From Actinoplanes palleronii (GTDB lineage: Bacteria; Actinomycetota; Actinomycetes; Mycobacteriales; Micromonosporaceae): a DNA stretch of 64,000 nt. How positions within the stretch are numbered: position 1 is the stretch's first letter; each line of letters begins with the position of its first letter. The notes beneath the pieces were generated by a model that was not told the DNA's origin, made no database searches, and worked only from the letters and a program-made list of their open reading frames with translations. Both the position numbers and the translations under genes were made by a program. Shown here piece by piece: positions 42,305 to 50,549 of the stretch. Location: contig NZ_BOMS01000146.1 of assembly GCF_016862315.1 (NCBI RefSeq), forward strand, positions 1-64,000, in the 5' to 3' direction.

Positions 42305-42754
42305 ATGGGTACGTTCGGGACCGGCCCGTTCTCCAGCGACGGGGCCATGGACTTCCTGGAGGAGCTCGCCGAGCGCCCTCCCGAGGGCCGGGTGCCCGCT
42401 CTGACCCGCATGTTCCTCTTCGTGAGGGACAAGCCGGAACTGCTCGGACGTGAGTACTTCCCCGACGAGGTCGTGGCCGCTGCGGCAATCGTCGCGGCGA
42501 CTCTGCCCGGCGGAGAACAGTTCGACGAGCGACTCGCCACGCTCGCCGACCAGGAGCTCGCCCCGGAGGTCCGGCTCGCCGCACCCGCGCCCGACCTGGC
42601 ACCCCTCGCGCTGGCAGCCCTGAAGGTCGTAGCCGGCCCGTGGCATCAGGGCTGGACAAACCCCACGGACGCCACAGAAGCCCGCGCCACGATCGCCACA
42701 CTTTCGCAAGTGCTCACCTCGGGCAGCGTCGACCCGGAAGGATCTCCGCGCTGA
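42305..42754 (+). CDS. DUF4259 protein
   Basis: A protein of 149 residues. The N-terminus MGTFGTGPFSSDGAMDFLEE is the signature of DUF4259; helical throughout. Strong GAGGAGG ribosome site. The family often sits near immunity-type and SUKH genes; function unknown. Precedes a HEAT-repeat gene by 95 bp. Confidence 0.85.
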   Translation: MGTFGTGPFSSDGAMDFLEELAERPPEGRVPALTRMFLFVRDKPELLGREYFPDEVVAAAAIVAATLPGGEQFDERLATLADQELAPEVRLAAPAPDLAPLALAALKVVAGPWHQGWTNPTDATEARATIATLSQVLTSGSVDPEGSPR

Positions 42755-42849
42755 TGGGTTCAGGGGTGCCAAAGGTGGCGGCGCTCCCGGCATGACGTCG
42801 GCGCGCCGCTGCGCGCGAGCGCTGCGGCGGTCCGCTACGGTCGATTCAC

Positions 42850-43701
42850 ATGAGCTGGACTGACGCGACCGTTTCTACCGAGGACGGCGAGGTTCCGCTT
42901 CGCACCTTGCCGGTCGCCGAGCTCGTGTCCGCCGCTCTCGCCGTTGACGAGGACACCCGGACGGAATACACCGGGTTCCTGCACCTACGCGGCGACCAGG
43001 AGACCTTCGAGGCAGCTCGGTCGCTGTGCGGCTCCGCCGAGCCGGTCCGGCGGGAGTTGGGCGCCTACGTCCTCGGCCAGCTGGGCGCGGTCGCGCTCTC
43101 GGCCGAAGGCACTATCGTGGCCGTGCCCCGCGATCAGCGCCCTTTCCGCGCCCCGGCCGTGACGCTGCTGCTCGACCTCGCCGCCACCGAGACCGTCGAC
43201 CAGGTACAGCAGGCGATCGCGACCGCGCTCGGGCATCTCGCCGATCCACGGGCGGTCGAATCCCTCGGCAGGTGGCACACGCATCCCGAAGTCATGGTCC
43301 GCTGGGCGGTCTCCCTCGCGTTGACCCGCCTCGCCGCCACCGACGACGACGCGGTGCGCTACCTGGTCGAGTTGACCACCGACCCCGACCCTCTGGTCCG
43401 CGACTGGTCCTGTTGCGGGCTGCACCAAGCCGGCCGTGACACTCCGGAGGTCCGCCGCGCCCTCCTCGCCCGGATCGATGACGAGGACGCCGTCACGCGG
43501 GCGGAGGCCATGCGAGCGCTGGCCTACTTCGGCGAGCCCCGAGCGGTCCAGCCACTTCTGGACGCTCTGGACAACGCCACGAATGCCACCGATGACAAAA
43601 CACACGAGGTGGCCGGCCTCCTCGAAGAGGCCCTCTCCCTGCTCGCCGACCACACCGGAGATCCCCGTCTGATCGCGCGCACCACCTCGCCAGACGACTG
43701 A
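42850..43701 (+). CDS. HEAT-repeat protein
   Basis: A protein of 283 residues, about six alpha-helical repeats of 30-35 residues: AIATALGHLADPRAVESLGR, WAVSLALTRLAATDDDAVRY, DWSCCGLHQAGRDTPEVRRA and EAMRALAYFGEPRAVQPLLD. Such HEAT/PBS-lyase-like repeats act as protein-interaction scaffolds. No catalytic domain. Convergent with the SUKH-DUF4132 operon. Confidence 0.85.
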   Translation: MSWTDATVSTEDGEVPLRTLPVAELVSAALAVDEDTRTEYTGFLHLRGDQETFEAARSLCGSAEPVRRELGAYVLGQLGAVALSAEGTIVAVPRDQRPFRAPAVTLLLDLAATETVDQVQQAIATALGHLADPRAVESLGRWHTHPEVMVRWAVSLALTRLAATDDDAVRYLVELTTDPDPLVRDWSCCGLHQAGRDTPEVRRALLARIDDEDAVTRAEAMRALAYFGEPRAVQPLLDALDNATNATDDKTHEVAGLLEEALSLLADHTGDPRLIARTTSPDD

Positions 43702-43733
43702 GCCCGCGCAGCACTACGACCGGCTCGCCGCGG

Positions 43734-44276
43734 TCACGTCGATGGGCGGCCGGTGATCGCCTCGTAGATGGTGTCGTAGCCGGGGGCGTCGACCAGGTCG
43801 AGCAGGCCGTCCTCGGCCATGGCGTAGACGCCCTGGGTGAAGCAAGCGTTGGTGACGGTGGCCAGCTCGGCGATGGAGGTGTACTCGACTACCGGTTCTC
43901 CCGGATCCAGCAGGGACACCACCACCGGCTCATCGCCCGGCTCGGACCAGGCGGCCACATACAAATCGGTGCCGCCGTCACGCAGCAGCGGGACCCAATG
44001 TCGGTAGGGTAGCTCGACCGACCAGTCGTCGTGGACCTCGGCGAGCGCGACCGGCCAGTAGCCCGGGATCACCCAGCAGTCGCCGATGACCTGGCCGGGT
44101 GCGTCGTCGACGCCGTCGCACCAGGAGAACCAGGCGAGCACGGCCGCCGGCAGATCCGCGCCGAGCGCGGCGGTGATCTCTTCGGGCGGCCGCCCCGGAC
44201 GCAGGTGTGCCGCGACCGGGGCGCCGACGCGGCTCAGCCATCCGCTCCACTCGCGGAGAGCGTCGGCCGTGTTCAC
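43734..44276 (-). CDS. SMI1/KNR4 (SUKH) protein
   Basis: A protein of 180 residues. Features LPAAVLAWFSWCDGVDDAPG, VIPGYWPVALAEVHDDW, PLLRDGGTDLYVAA and PVVEYTSIAEL give the SUKH pattern: polar residues near the start, aromatic and acidic patches. The GTG at 44276 overlaps the DUF4132 stop (GTGA). SUKH proteins are best known as immunity proteins but also serve as general inhibitors or adaptors. In this operon it may control the DUF4132/ubiquitin-like pair. Confidence 0.78.
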   Translation of the reverse strand: MNTADALREWSGWLSRVGAPVAAHLRPGRPPEEITAALGADLPAAVLAWFSWCDGVDDAPGQVIGDCWVIPGYWPVALAEVHDDWSVELPYRHWVPLLRDGGTDLYVAAWSEPGDEPVVVSLLDPGEPVVEYTSIAELATVTNACFTQGVYAMAEDGLLDLVDAPGYDTIYEAITGRPST

Positions 44277-46924
44277 AGCTGCCGGAGGATGATCGGGTCT
44301 TTGATCTTCTGGTCGGCGGCCAGGAGCAGCGCCTTGCTGATGATCTCGGAGAGCCGGCTGTCGCCCTCGAACGGGAGGAACAGGTCGGGTTCGGCGGCTC
44401 GCTTCGCCGACGCCGGGATGATGCACAGGTAGCGGTCCTGCGGCGCGATCAGGATGTTGCCCGATCCGTAGTGGATCCGGTACGTGTGCAGGTCGCCGCG
44501 CACCTCGAGGAACTTGTCGGTCAGCGTGCACCGGCCGGCGATCGCCAGTCGCGGGATCAGCGCGGCCAGCACCTCGCGGCGGGTCTGGCCGGGCGGGGTG
44601 AGCTCGCCGAAACTGGTCCTGGCCCAGTAGTCGCGGTACCGGCCTTGCGGTCCGCCGTCGAACCAGTTCGGGTCGCTGCCGACCCCGGCGACCGCGACGA
44701 ACAGGTCGACGTCGCGCATCACCTCACTCAGCACGACTGCCGGGACCTGCTCCAGCGCGACGGAGGTGCCGTCCTCGCCGAGGAACCGCAGCTGGTCGGT
44801 GGCCATCGTGTCGAACACCCCGTCGTCGCGGGGGTCGATCCCGGCGATGCTCAGCTCGGCGCGCAGGCCCCGATCCGGCAGGGCCAGGCGCGGTGACTCC
44901 CGGGAGTACGCGTCGTCGCGCCACTGCTGGTACGACCAGCCGCGCCGCGCGAGCAGCGCGTTGAGCCGGTGCTGCAGGACGACGTGTGCGGCGAACCGGT
45001 TCGAGTACGTGCCGGTGGCCCGTTCCGCGTCGGTGAGCAGGTACTGCTCGCGGTGGGCCTGCTTGAACGGCTGGGTGATCTCGTGACGGGCCAGGAAGTC
45101 ACGCCACGCGCCGATCGCGTCAGGGTGCTCGCCGGCCGGGTGCCACAGTCGTACGATCGCATCGTCCTTGACGGGGAAAACCGCGTCGTCGACGGTGCGC
45201 ACGGCGTCGGCGGCCCAGGCGCAGGTGACGCCGTCGACCGTCCAGATCAGGCGGCGGGCCAGGGTCCGGGCCAGTGGGTGGTCGAGGAACCGGTCCCGCC
45301 ACTGCTCGCCGGTCCACTGCCGGTCACGGCGCAGCAGCCCGTCGAGGCGGTCGCGGGTGGCGATCAGCGTGGCGCCGATGTCCTTGACCGTCGCGGTGAG
45401 CTCCTTCAGCTCCTCGCGATGGTCGGCGCGCACCTGAGCCGGGACGGCCCTGACCACCTTGCCGCCCGCGTTACGCCAGGTCACGACCGCGTCCGTGCCG
45501 TGGATCTCGACCTCGTAGGTGCCGTCGCCGAGCTTGTCGGCCAGCGGCAGCCCGTAGCCGGGCAGGGCCATCTCCTCGACGTCCTCACGCGCGATGCCGA
45601 GCGCGGTCGCACACGCGTCCAGGCCCTTCTCGACCAGCCGCAGCGTGCTCTTGTACGTCAGCCGCGAGGCCAGCCGGGCCAGCTGCGCGACAGCCGCGGG
45701 ATGATCGGTGTCGATCAGTGCGGCAACTGCCGCGTTCGCCAGTTTCGGGCTGGCCGGGCCGTGGCCGGAGATCTTGCGGGTGGCCCGCTCGGCGATCTGG
45801 CCGAGGTGCCGCACGGCGTCCGGCGTCGGCGGGCACAACGCGCGGGCCCAGAGCAGCCCGGAGAGCAGCCGGACGTTGTACCGGTCGGGCATCCGCGGCG
45901 AGCCCGGGGCGTGCCGGAACCCGGAGTAGCTGACGACGACGTGCGCAGGCCGGCTGCGGGGCGCGCCGACCAGCGCGAGCCAGCCGTCGACGTGGTCGGC
46001 GAACTCGGCGGCGCCGACCGCGGCGAGCAGCGGCCCGGCCTGCTTGCGCCAGGCCGCCGAGGGCCGCGCCTGATCCTTGTCGGGCACGCAGTGAGCGAGC
46101 AGCGCGTGCCAGGCGGCCCGGCGTTCCCCGGGCATCGCCTCGACCTCGGTGATGGCGCGGTCGGCCCAGGGCTCGCCCGGGCTCGGCACCGGCCACAGGG
46201 TGGCGGCGGTGCCGGTCTGCCAGTGCTCGATCTGCATCCGGCGCCAGGTGGCCAGCGCCCACGGGTGCGGACGGCCGGCGGCGTGCTCCGCCTTGACGAG
46301 GTCACCGGTCCAGTCACCGCAGGACAGGTGGTAGAAGAGGCCGAACCGGTCCAGCCCGGCCGTGCCGTCCACGCCGCCGGCCGCCAGCAGGCTGCCGATC
46401 AGCTGGCCCAGCGAGCCGCGGCCGGGATGGTGCGGGCCGTCGGTGGCCGTCCACGCGTCGAACAGCGTCTGCCGCACCGGCGCCGGCTGCACACGCAGCA
46501 GCTGCCGGGCACGGTCGTGCATCGCCGCCGCGGCGGCGAACCACTGATCGCCGTGCGGGTAATAGGCGCTGCCGACGATGCCGGTGCTCAGCTGCCCGAC
46601 CGCCGTCTGCGCCGCGGCCACCCGCTGGTCGTGACTCGCGTGGTCGCTCTCCAGCACCGCCACCGCGTCGAGCAGCTGGCGCGCGAGCCGTTGCAGCTCC
46701 GGGAGCACCGCGCGCTGCCCGGGCAGAAGCGGGTACGCCCCGTCCAGCTCGGCGAGCAGCCGCTCCCCCACGCCGGCCGGCGCCCAGCCGCACACCATGG
46801 CCGCGTGCTGGGCGAACTGGCGCAACTCGTTGTCGGAGGCGCCGGACCGCCGGTGGTGCTGCTCCAGGACCGCGATGCTGCCGGCGACCAGGCGCATGGT
46901 CACTGGCGGATCGAAGGTGGTCAT
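44273..46924 (-). CDS. DUF4132 protein
   Basis: A protein of 883 residues without membrane segments. The N-terminal two thirds are helical repeats; the C-terminal third carries the DUF4132 pattern: DGTYEVEIHGTDAVVTWRN, RRLIWTVDGVTCAWAADAV, ARHEITQPFKQAHREQYLL (the conserved QPFKQ...REhY segment), VVLQHRLNALLARRGW and HYGSGNILIAPQDRYLCI. E. coli MolR/YehI proteins belong to this family; biochemical role unknown. No WGR domain is attached, unlike many relatives. Its ATG shares one base with the stop of the Gly-Gly protein gene upstream and it is coupled to the SUKH gene downstream. Confidence 0.85.
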   Translation of the reverse strand: MTTFDPPVTMRLVAGSIAVLEQHHRRSGASDNELRQFAQHAAMVCGWAPAGVGERLLAELDGAYPLLPGQRAVLPELQRLARQLLDAVAVLESDHASHDQRVAAAQTAVGQLSTGIVGSAYYPHGDQWFAAAAAMHDRARQLLRVQPAPVRQTLFDAWTATDGPHHPGRGSLGQLIGSLLAAGGVDGTAGLDRFGLFYHLSCGDWTGDLVKAEHAAGRPHPWALATWRRMQIEHWQTGTAATLWPVPSPGEPWADRAITEVEAMPGERRAAWHALLAHCVPDKDQARPSAAWRKQAGPLLAAVGAAEFADHVDGWLALVGAPRSRPAHVVVSYSGFRHAPGSPRMPDRYNVRLLSGLLWARALCPPTPDAVRHLGQIAERATRKISGHGPASPKLANAAVAALIDTDHPAAVAQLARLASRLTYKSTLRLVEKGLDACATALGIAREDVEEMALPGYGLPLADKLGDGTYEVEIHGTDAVVTWRNAGGKVVRAVPAQVRADHREELKELTATVKDIGATLIATRDRLDGLLRRDRQWTGEQWRDRFLDHPLARTLARRLIWTVDGVTCAWAADAVRTVDDAVFPVKDDAIVRLWHPAGEHPDAIGAWRDFLARHEITQPFKQAHREQYLLTDAERATGTYSNRFAAHVVLQHRLNALLARRGWSYQQWRDDAYSRESPRLALPDRGLRAELSIAGIDPRDDGVFDTMATDQLRFLGEDGTSVALEQVPAVVLSEVMRDVDLFVAVAGVGSDPNWFDGGPQGRYRDYWARTSFGELTPPGQTRREVLAALIPRLAIAGRCTLTDKFLEVRGDLHTYRIHYGSGNILIAPQDRYLCIIPASAKRAAEPDLFLPFEGDSRLSEIISKALLLAADQKIKDPIILRQL

Positions 46925-47232
46925 CAGCCACCCACCAACGGTACGAGCTTGAGGAAGGTGACCCGTGACCCCGCGTGCAGGTGCACCTCGTCGTCCAGCT
47001 CGGTCACCTGCCGGTCGTCGACGAGCACCACGAACGCGTTGCGAGTGAACGCGGCGAGCGCCGTGCTGGTCTTCTCCTGCGGGTCGGCCGCCGTGCCGGA
47101 CTCGGCGACCTCCTGGAAGATCCGGCGGCGGATGAGCTCATCCAGCCGCACCGTCTCCTCGAAGATCTCCATGGCCCAGGCGGGCGTCTTCGGACCCGTC
47201 GTCGTCTCGTCCGAGATCGAAATGATCGGCAT
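46924..47232 (-). CDS. MoaD/ThiS-like small protein ending in Gly-Gly
   Basis: A protein of 102 residues. Residues about 1-62 are a charged helical extension; residues 66-102, AFVVLVDDRQVTELDDEV followed by HLHAGSRVTFLKLVPLVGG, follow the end of beta-grasp sulfur carriers (MoaD: DGDEVxxxPPxxGG) and finish exactly at Gly101-Gly102. In MoaD, ThiS and ubiquitin-like modifiers this terminal Gly is adenylated and then carries sulfur or is linked to a target. No E1-like or protease gene is in this operon. The stop overlaps the DUF4132 start (TGATG). The fold call is by motif only. Confidence 0.6.
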   Translation of the reverse strand: MPIISISDETTTGPKTPAWAMEIFEETVRLDELIRRRIFQEVAESGTAADPQEKTSTALAAFTRNAFVVLVDDRQVTELDDEVHLHAGSRVTFLKLVPLVGG

Positions 47233-47271
47233 CGACGGAAGGTAACAGGGGCGTACGACACATTGCCGCGC

Positions 47272-47880
47272 TCAGCAGTCGCGCTCTCGTTGTTCGAGCT
47301 TCGACTCCCGTTCGTTGGCGATGTCCTCCCGGATGTCTTCCCACTGCTCGTGGTGCCGGACACTGCGCTGTCGCTCGTCCAGGAGCCGGCCGCGTTCCTC
47401 GTTGAGGAGTTGCAGGTCCCTGGCGTGTTCTTCGCGTTCGCCGATTTGTCGCTCGCGCTCGTCGGCTCGCCGGTCCCGTTCGTCGGCCCGCCGGCCCCGG
47501 GCCTCGGGGGTGTCGCTCAGCGTCGCCTGCGACGGTACGGCCGGGGTGTGACCACCGAGCAGCGGCGTCGTCGAGTCGAGGCGCCGCAACAGTGAGACCA
47601 GATAGGGCGATGGCCGGCGTACGGTCAGCGTGACGCCCCGCTCGGCGCCCCGGCGACAGGCCTGCGACAACACGCGCAGGCTCGTCGCGTTGATGAAGCT
47701 GACCTCCGCCAGGTCCACATCGACGTACGGGTGGGTGCCGTCCACGGCGCCGTCGAGCAGCTCGGCCAGTGAGGGTCTGCTCAACAGGTCGATCTCACCG
47801 TTGAGTGCCAGGATCAGGTGATTGCCGTCGATCTCCACGGTGAAATGCAGCGGAACGGCATCTCCGGTGGCATCGGTCAT
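47272..47880 (-). CDS. STAS-domain protein with charged coiled-coil tail
   Basis: A protein of 202 residues. Residues 5-100 are a STAS domain (anti-sigma factor antagonist type): NHLILALNGEIDLLSRPSLA, VDVDLAEVSFINATSLRVLS. In SpoIIAA the equivalent of FINATSL is FMDSSGL, whose first Ser is phosphorylated; Ala stands there here. Residues 125-202 are a highly charged Arg/Glu coiled coil (ADERERQIGEREEHARDLQL), perhaps for oligomerisation. The start is the ATG at 47880. Confidence 0.82.
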   Translation of the reverse strand: MTDATGDAVPLHFTVEIDGNHLILALNGEIDLLSRPSLAELLDGAVDGTHPYVDVDLAEVSFINATSLRVLSQACRRGAERGVTLTVRRPSPYLVSLLRRLDSTTPLLGGHTPAVPSQATLSDTPEARGRRADERDRRADERERQIGEREEHARDLQLLNEERGRLLDERQRSVRHHEQWEDIREDIANERESKLEQRERDC

Positions 47881-48243
47881 GGCTATGGTCGCCCCCCATC
47901 GCCCTCGTGGCGGAGACGCGCCAGAAGACTCCGTCAGGCGCTGGCAGCGTCGGTGGCGCACGGCGAGGGCTGGGCCGCATCGAGCAATCAACTCTACTGC
48001 CGCACCGGCCACCGGTAAGGTGCCACCGGAACCCTCGATCCGGTCTTTCTGTCAGCATCTGCGTGTGCCGACCCGCAGAGCGGCACCGTGATCGGTGTAT
48101 CGTCCACGCCAGTAACGCTAGCGATCTGACAACTGCTGCCCTGATCCCCGGCGGTTCCCGGTCAGGGGAAGGCGCAGCCATGAACAGTCACTGGCATCCC
48201 GACGTTGCCCCCGGCCGGCACCGCTCAGGTTCGGACACGCGCC
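47881..48243. other. Intergenic region between divergent STAS and GAF-ANTAR genes
   Basis: 363 bp. Possible reverse-strand extensions of the STAS gene exist but are Arg-rich and unlike protein. It contains GTGCCG-ACCCGCAGAG-CGGCAC (about 48064-48085), a 6-bp inverted repeat, and must carry two divergent promoters; no convincing -10/-35 pair was found. Confidence 0.4.
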
Positions 48244-48969
48244 GTGGATGAGCACATCGAGCGGGTGCTGCGTCTGATCGCCGATGAACCGGGGCGCACC
48301 ACCGACGGCGGCGGTGTGGTGGGCACGTTACGGCGGTTGTGCAGTGCCGCCGCACGGTCCCTGCCGGCCTCGGGAGTGGGTGTGAGCATGATGGCCGAGG
48401 CCGGCATGCGCGGGGTGGCGGCGGTGTCCGGACCACCCTACGAGCAGATCGAGGAGTTGCAGTTCACCCTCGGTGAAGGCCCTTGCCTGGACGCGTTCGC
48501 CTCCCGCCGGCCGGTGCTGGTGCCCGATCTGACCGACGGCGCGACACACCGATGGCCCGGTTACACGGCCGCCATTCATGAGCACGGGCTCCGGGCGGTG
48601 TTCGCGTTCCCGTTGCAGATCGGCGCCGCCCGTCTCGGTGTCCTCGACGTGTTCCGCGTCGAGCCGGGCTCGCTGCCGGCGAGCAAGTTCCGTGAAGCGC
48701 TGACCTTCGCCGACGTGGCGGTCACCACGCTGCTCGACGGCCAGGAACAGGCCGGCCCGGGCGCGGCGGCCGACGGCCTCGACGAGGTGATGGGTCAGCG
48801 AGCCGAGTTGTTTCAGGCCCAGGGCATGGTGGCCATGCAACTCGGCGTCTCGCTCAGTGACGCGCTGGTGCGGCTACGCGCGCACGCCTACACCCAGAAC
48901 ACCCCCTTGGGAGACGTGGCACGGGACGTGACGGAGCGTAGGCTCACCTTCGACAGTGACCAGTCGTGA
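48244..48969 (+). CDS. GAF-ANTAR regulator
   Basis: A protein of about 241 residues. GAF domain about 40-165 (QFTLGEGPCLDAFASRRPVL, LRAVFAFPLQIGAARLGVLD) and C-terminal ANTAR domain about 185-235 (QGMVAMQLGVSLSDALVRLR). ANTAR domains bind paired hairpins in RNA and prevent transcription termination; GAF senses a signal. The start is uncertain: GTG 48244 gives a normal N-terminus, while a TTG 13 codons earlier is also open. A second GAF-ANTAR gene follows 42 bp downstream. Confidence 0.88.
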   Translation: MDEHIERVLRLIADEPGRTTDGGGVVGTLRRLCSAAARSLPASGVGVSMMAEAGMRGVAAVSGPPYEQIEELQFTLGEGPCLDAFASRRPVLVPDLTDGATHRWPGYTAAIHEHGLRAVFAFPLQIGAARLGVLDVFRVEPGSLPASKFREALTFADVAVTTLLDGQEQAGPGAAADGLDEVMGQRAELFQAQGMVAMQLGVSLSDALVRLRAHAYTQNTPLGDVARDVTERRLTFDSDQS

Positions 48970-49011
48970 CCGCCGTTGGCACGGAAACCGGAGAAAGGCG
49001 GTAGGCCACCG

Positions 49012-49737
49012 ATGTCCACTGTTTCCACCGAACGTCTCGCTGCGGTGTTCGTCGAATTCGCTGACACGCTCATCGACGACTTCGACGTGATCGAGTTCCT
49101 GCAGATGCTCACCCAGCGCGTCGCCGGGCTGTTCGCCACCGCTGAGGTGGGGTTGATGCTCGCCGACCATCGGGACCGGCTCACCTTCATGGCCGCCTCC
49201 GACGAGAGCGCACGGCTCATGGAACTTTTCCAGCTGCAGTACAACGACGGCCCGTGCCTGGACGCGTTCCGTACCGGCCGGCCGGTCACGAACGTCGATC
49301 TCGCCGCGGCCGCCGACCGATGGCCCCGATTCGCCCCCCGCGCCACCGAAGCCGGCTTCACGTCCGTGCACGCCTTCCCGCTGCGACTGCGCAAGCAGGT
49401 CATCGGGGCGATGAGCATCTTCGGTGGTGCCAGCGAACTCATGGAGGCCGACACGCGCATCGTGCAGGCGTTGGCCGACGTCGCGGTCATCGGGCTGCTG
49501 CAGGAACGCGCCATCCGCCGCGGTGAGCACCTCACCGAGCAGCTGCAGGGAGCGCTGACCAGCCGGATCGTCATCGAGCAGGCAAAAGGCATCATCGCCC
49601 AAGCACACGGTGTCATCCCCGACGAGGCGTTCCACCTGATCCGCGACTATGCCCGCAGCCACAACCGCCTTCTCAGCGACGTCACCGGCACGATCGTCAG
49701 CGACCTGCCCCGCTCCGCCAGGCTGCTGCGCCAGTGA
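49012..49737 (+). CDS. GAF-ANTAR regulator
   Basis: A protein of 241 residues with GAF about 20-160 (FATAEVGLMLADHRDRLTFM, YNDGPCLDAFRTGRPVTNVD, FPLRLRKQVIGAMSIFGGAS) and ANTAR about 180-235 (SRIVIEQAKGIIAQAHGVIP, FHLIRDYARSHNRLLSDV). Paralogue of the upstream gene (both contain GPCLDAF and the VTN/VPD-DL pattern), probably by tandem duplication. Good RBS AGAAAGG. Targets would be leader hairpins elsewhere in the genome. Confidence 0.92.
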   Translation: MSTVSTERLAAVFVEFADTLIDDFDVIEFLQMLTQRVAGLFATAEVGLMLADHRDRLTFMAASDESARLMELFQLQYNDGPCLDAFRTGRPVTNVDLAAAADRWPRFAPRATEAGFTSVHAFPLRLRKQVIGAMSIFGGASELMEADTRIVQALADVAVIGLLQERAIRRGEHLTEQLQGALTSRIVIEQAKGIIAQAHGVIPDEAFHLIRDYARSHNRLLSDVTGTIVSDLPRSARLLRQ

Positions 49738-49913
49738 CGCACGCCTGATCCCGGTTGCCCCGTCCGGAGTACAGACATTCGACGGGGAACCGACTAGCGT
49801 CGATGCCGCGATCGTCGGCTCAGACCCCGCCACGTATCGCCGACGTGTCTGTTCCCGCGTCGGGAGTTTTCCCGGCACGGCGACGCCCGAGCGGCGAAAG
49901 AGGGGTCCCTGCG

Positions 49914-50315
49914 ATGACGTTGCCAGGTGCTGAAAATGTCGACGACGGCGCCTTACTGCAGATGATTCTGCAAGAAGACACCGATCGTACGACGGTGGAG
50001 CTGAGCGGTGAGCTCGACCGTTTCAACGCCCCCCGGCTGGCCGACCTGTTCGAGGCCCTGGCGGATCGCCGAGTCCGCCACGTGGACGTGGACATGGCGC
50101 AGGTCAGCTTCATCGACGTCGGCGGTCTGCGCACCCTGGCACAGGCGTTCCACCTCGCTGCGGGGCGGGGCGCGACACTGGCCCTGCGCCGGCCGTCACC
50201 GCAGACCGTCTGGCTGATACGCGCCACGGCCACGACAGCGCTGCTGTTCGGCGACGCTCCGCCGGCCGATGGCGCCGTATGGTCGCCGCCTCGGACGAGT
50301 TCTGCGCCCTCCTGA
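49914..50315 (+). CDS. STAS-domain anti-sigma antagonist-like protein
   Basis: A protein of 133 residues: DTDRTTVELSGELDRFNAPR, VDVDMAQVSFIDVGGLRTLA, GATLALRRPSPQTVWLIRAT. A single STAS domain. The phospho-acceptor position (FIDVGGL versus FMDSSGL) is Val, so classic Ser/Thr phosphorylation control is not expected. RRPSP shared with the STAS protein at 47272 (VRRPSPYLVSLLRRL) suggests they are paralogues. The start is the ATG at 49914 after GAAAGAGGGG. Confidence 0.85.
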   Translation: MTLPGAENVDDGALLQMILQEDTDRTTVELSGELDRFNAPRLADLFEALADRRVRHVDVDMAQVSFIDVGGLRTLAQAFHLAAGRGATLALRRPSPQTVWLIRATATTALLFGDAPPADGAVWSPPRTSSAPS

Positions 50316-50549
50316 GCAGCCGTCGGCGGCGTACGGGATCGGTGTTCCGCATCACAGCAGTGGCCTCACCGGACGGCCTGTGCGACTACCGACATTGAGC
50401 CGGCCGGATAAAGATGGTCAAGTGTCGTGCGTCCATGCGTACCCATCGACCACTGTCTAGGATCGCGGCAGTATCCGTCGTTCGTCTGTCCGGTGTCACT
50501 CGCGCCCGAGCCGCGCCAGCCGAATTCGCTGATTCGGGAGACACCTGCT

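Noticed and set aside
44969..47245. 758-codon plus-strand open frame opposite the DUF4132 gene
   Set aside because: Composition is that of an antisense shadow (Arg/Gly/Val repeats) and the reverse strand has good DUF4132 and SUKH motifs and coupling.
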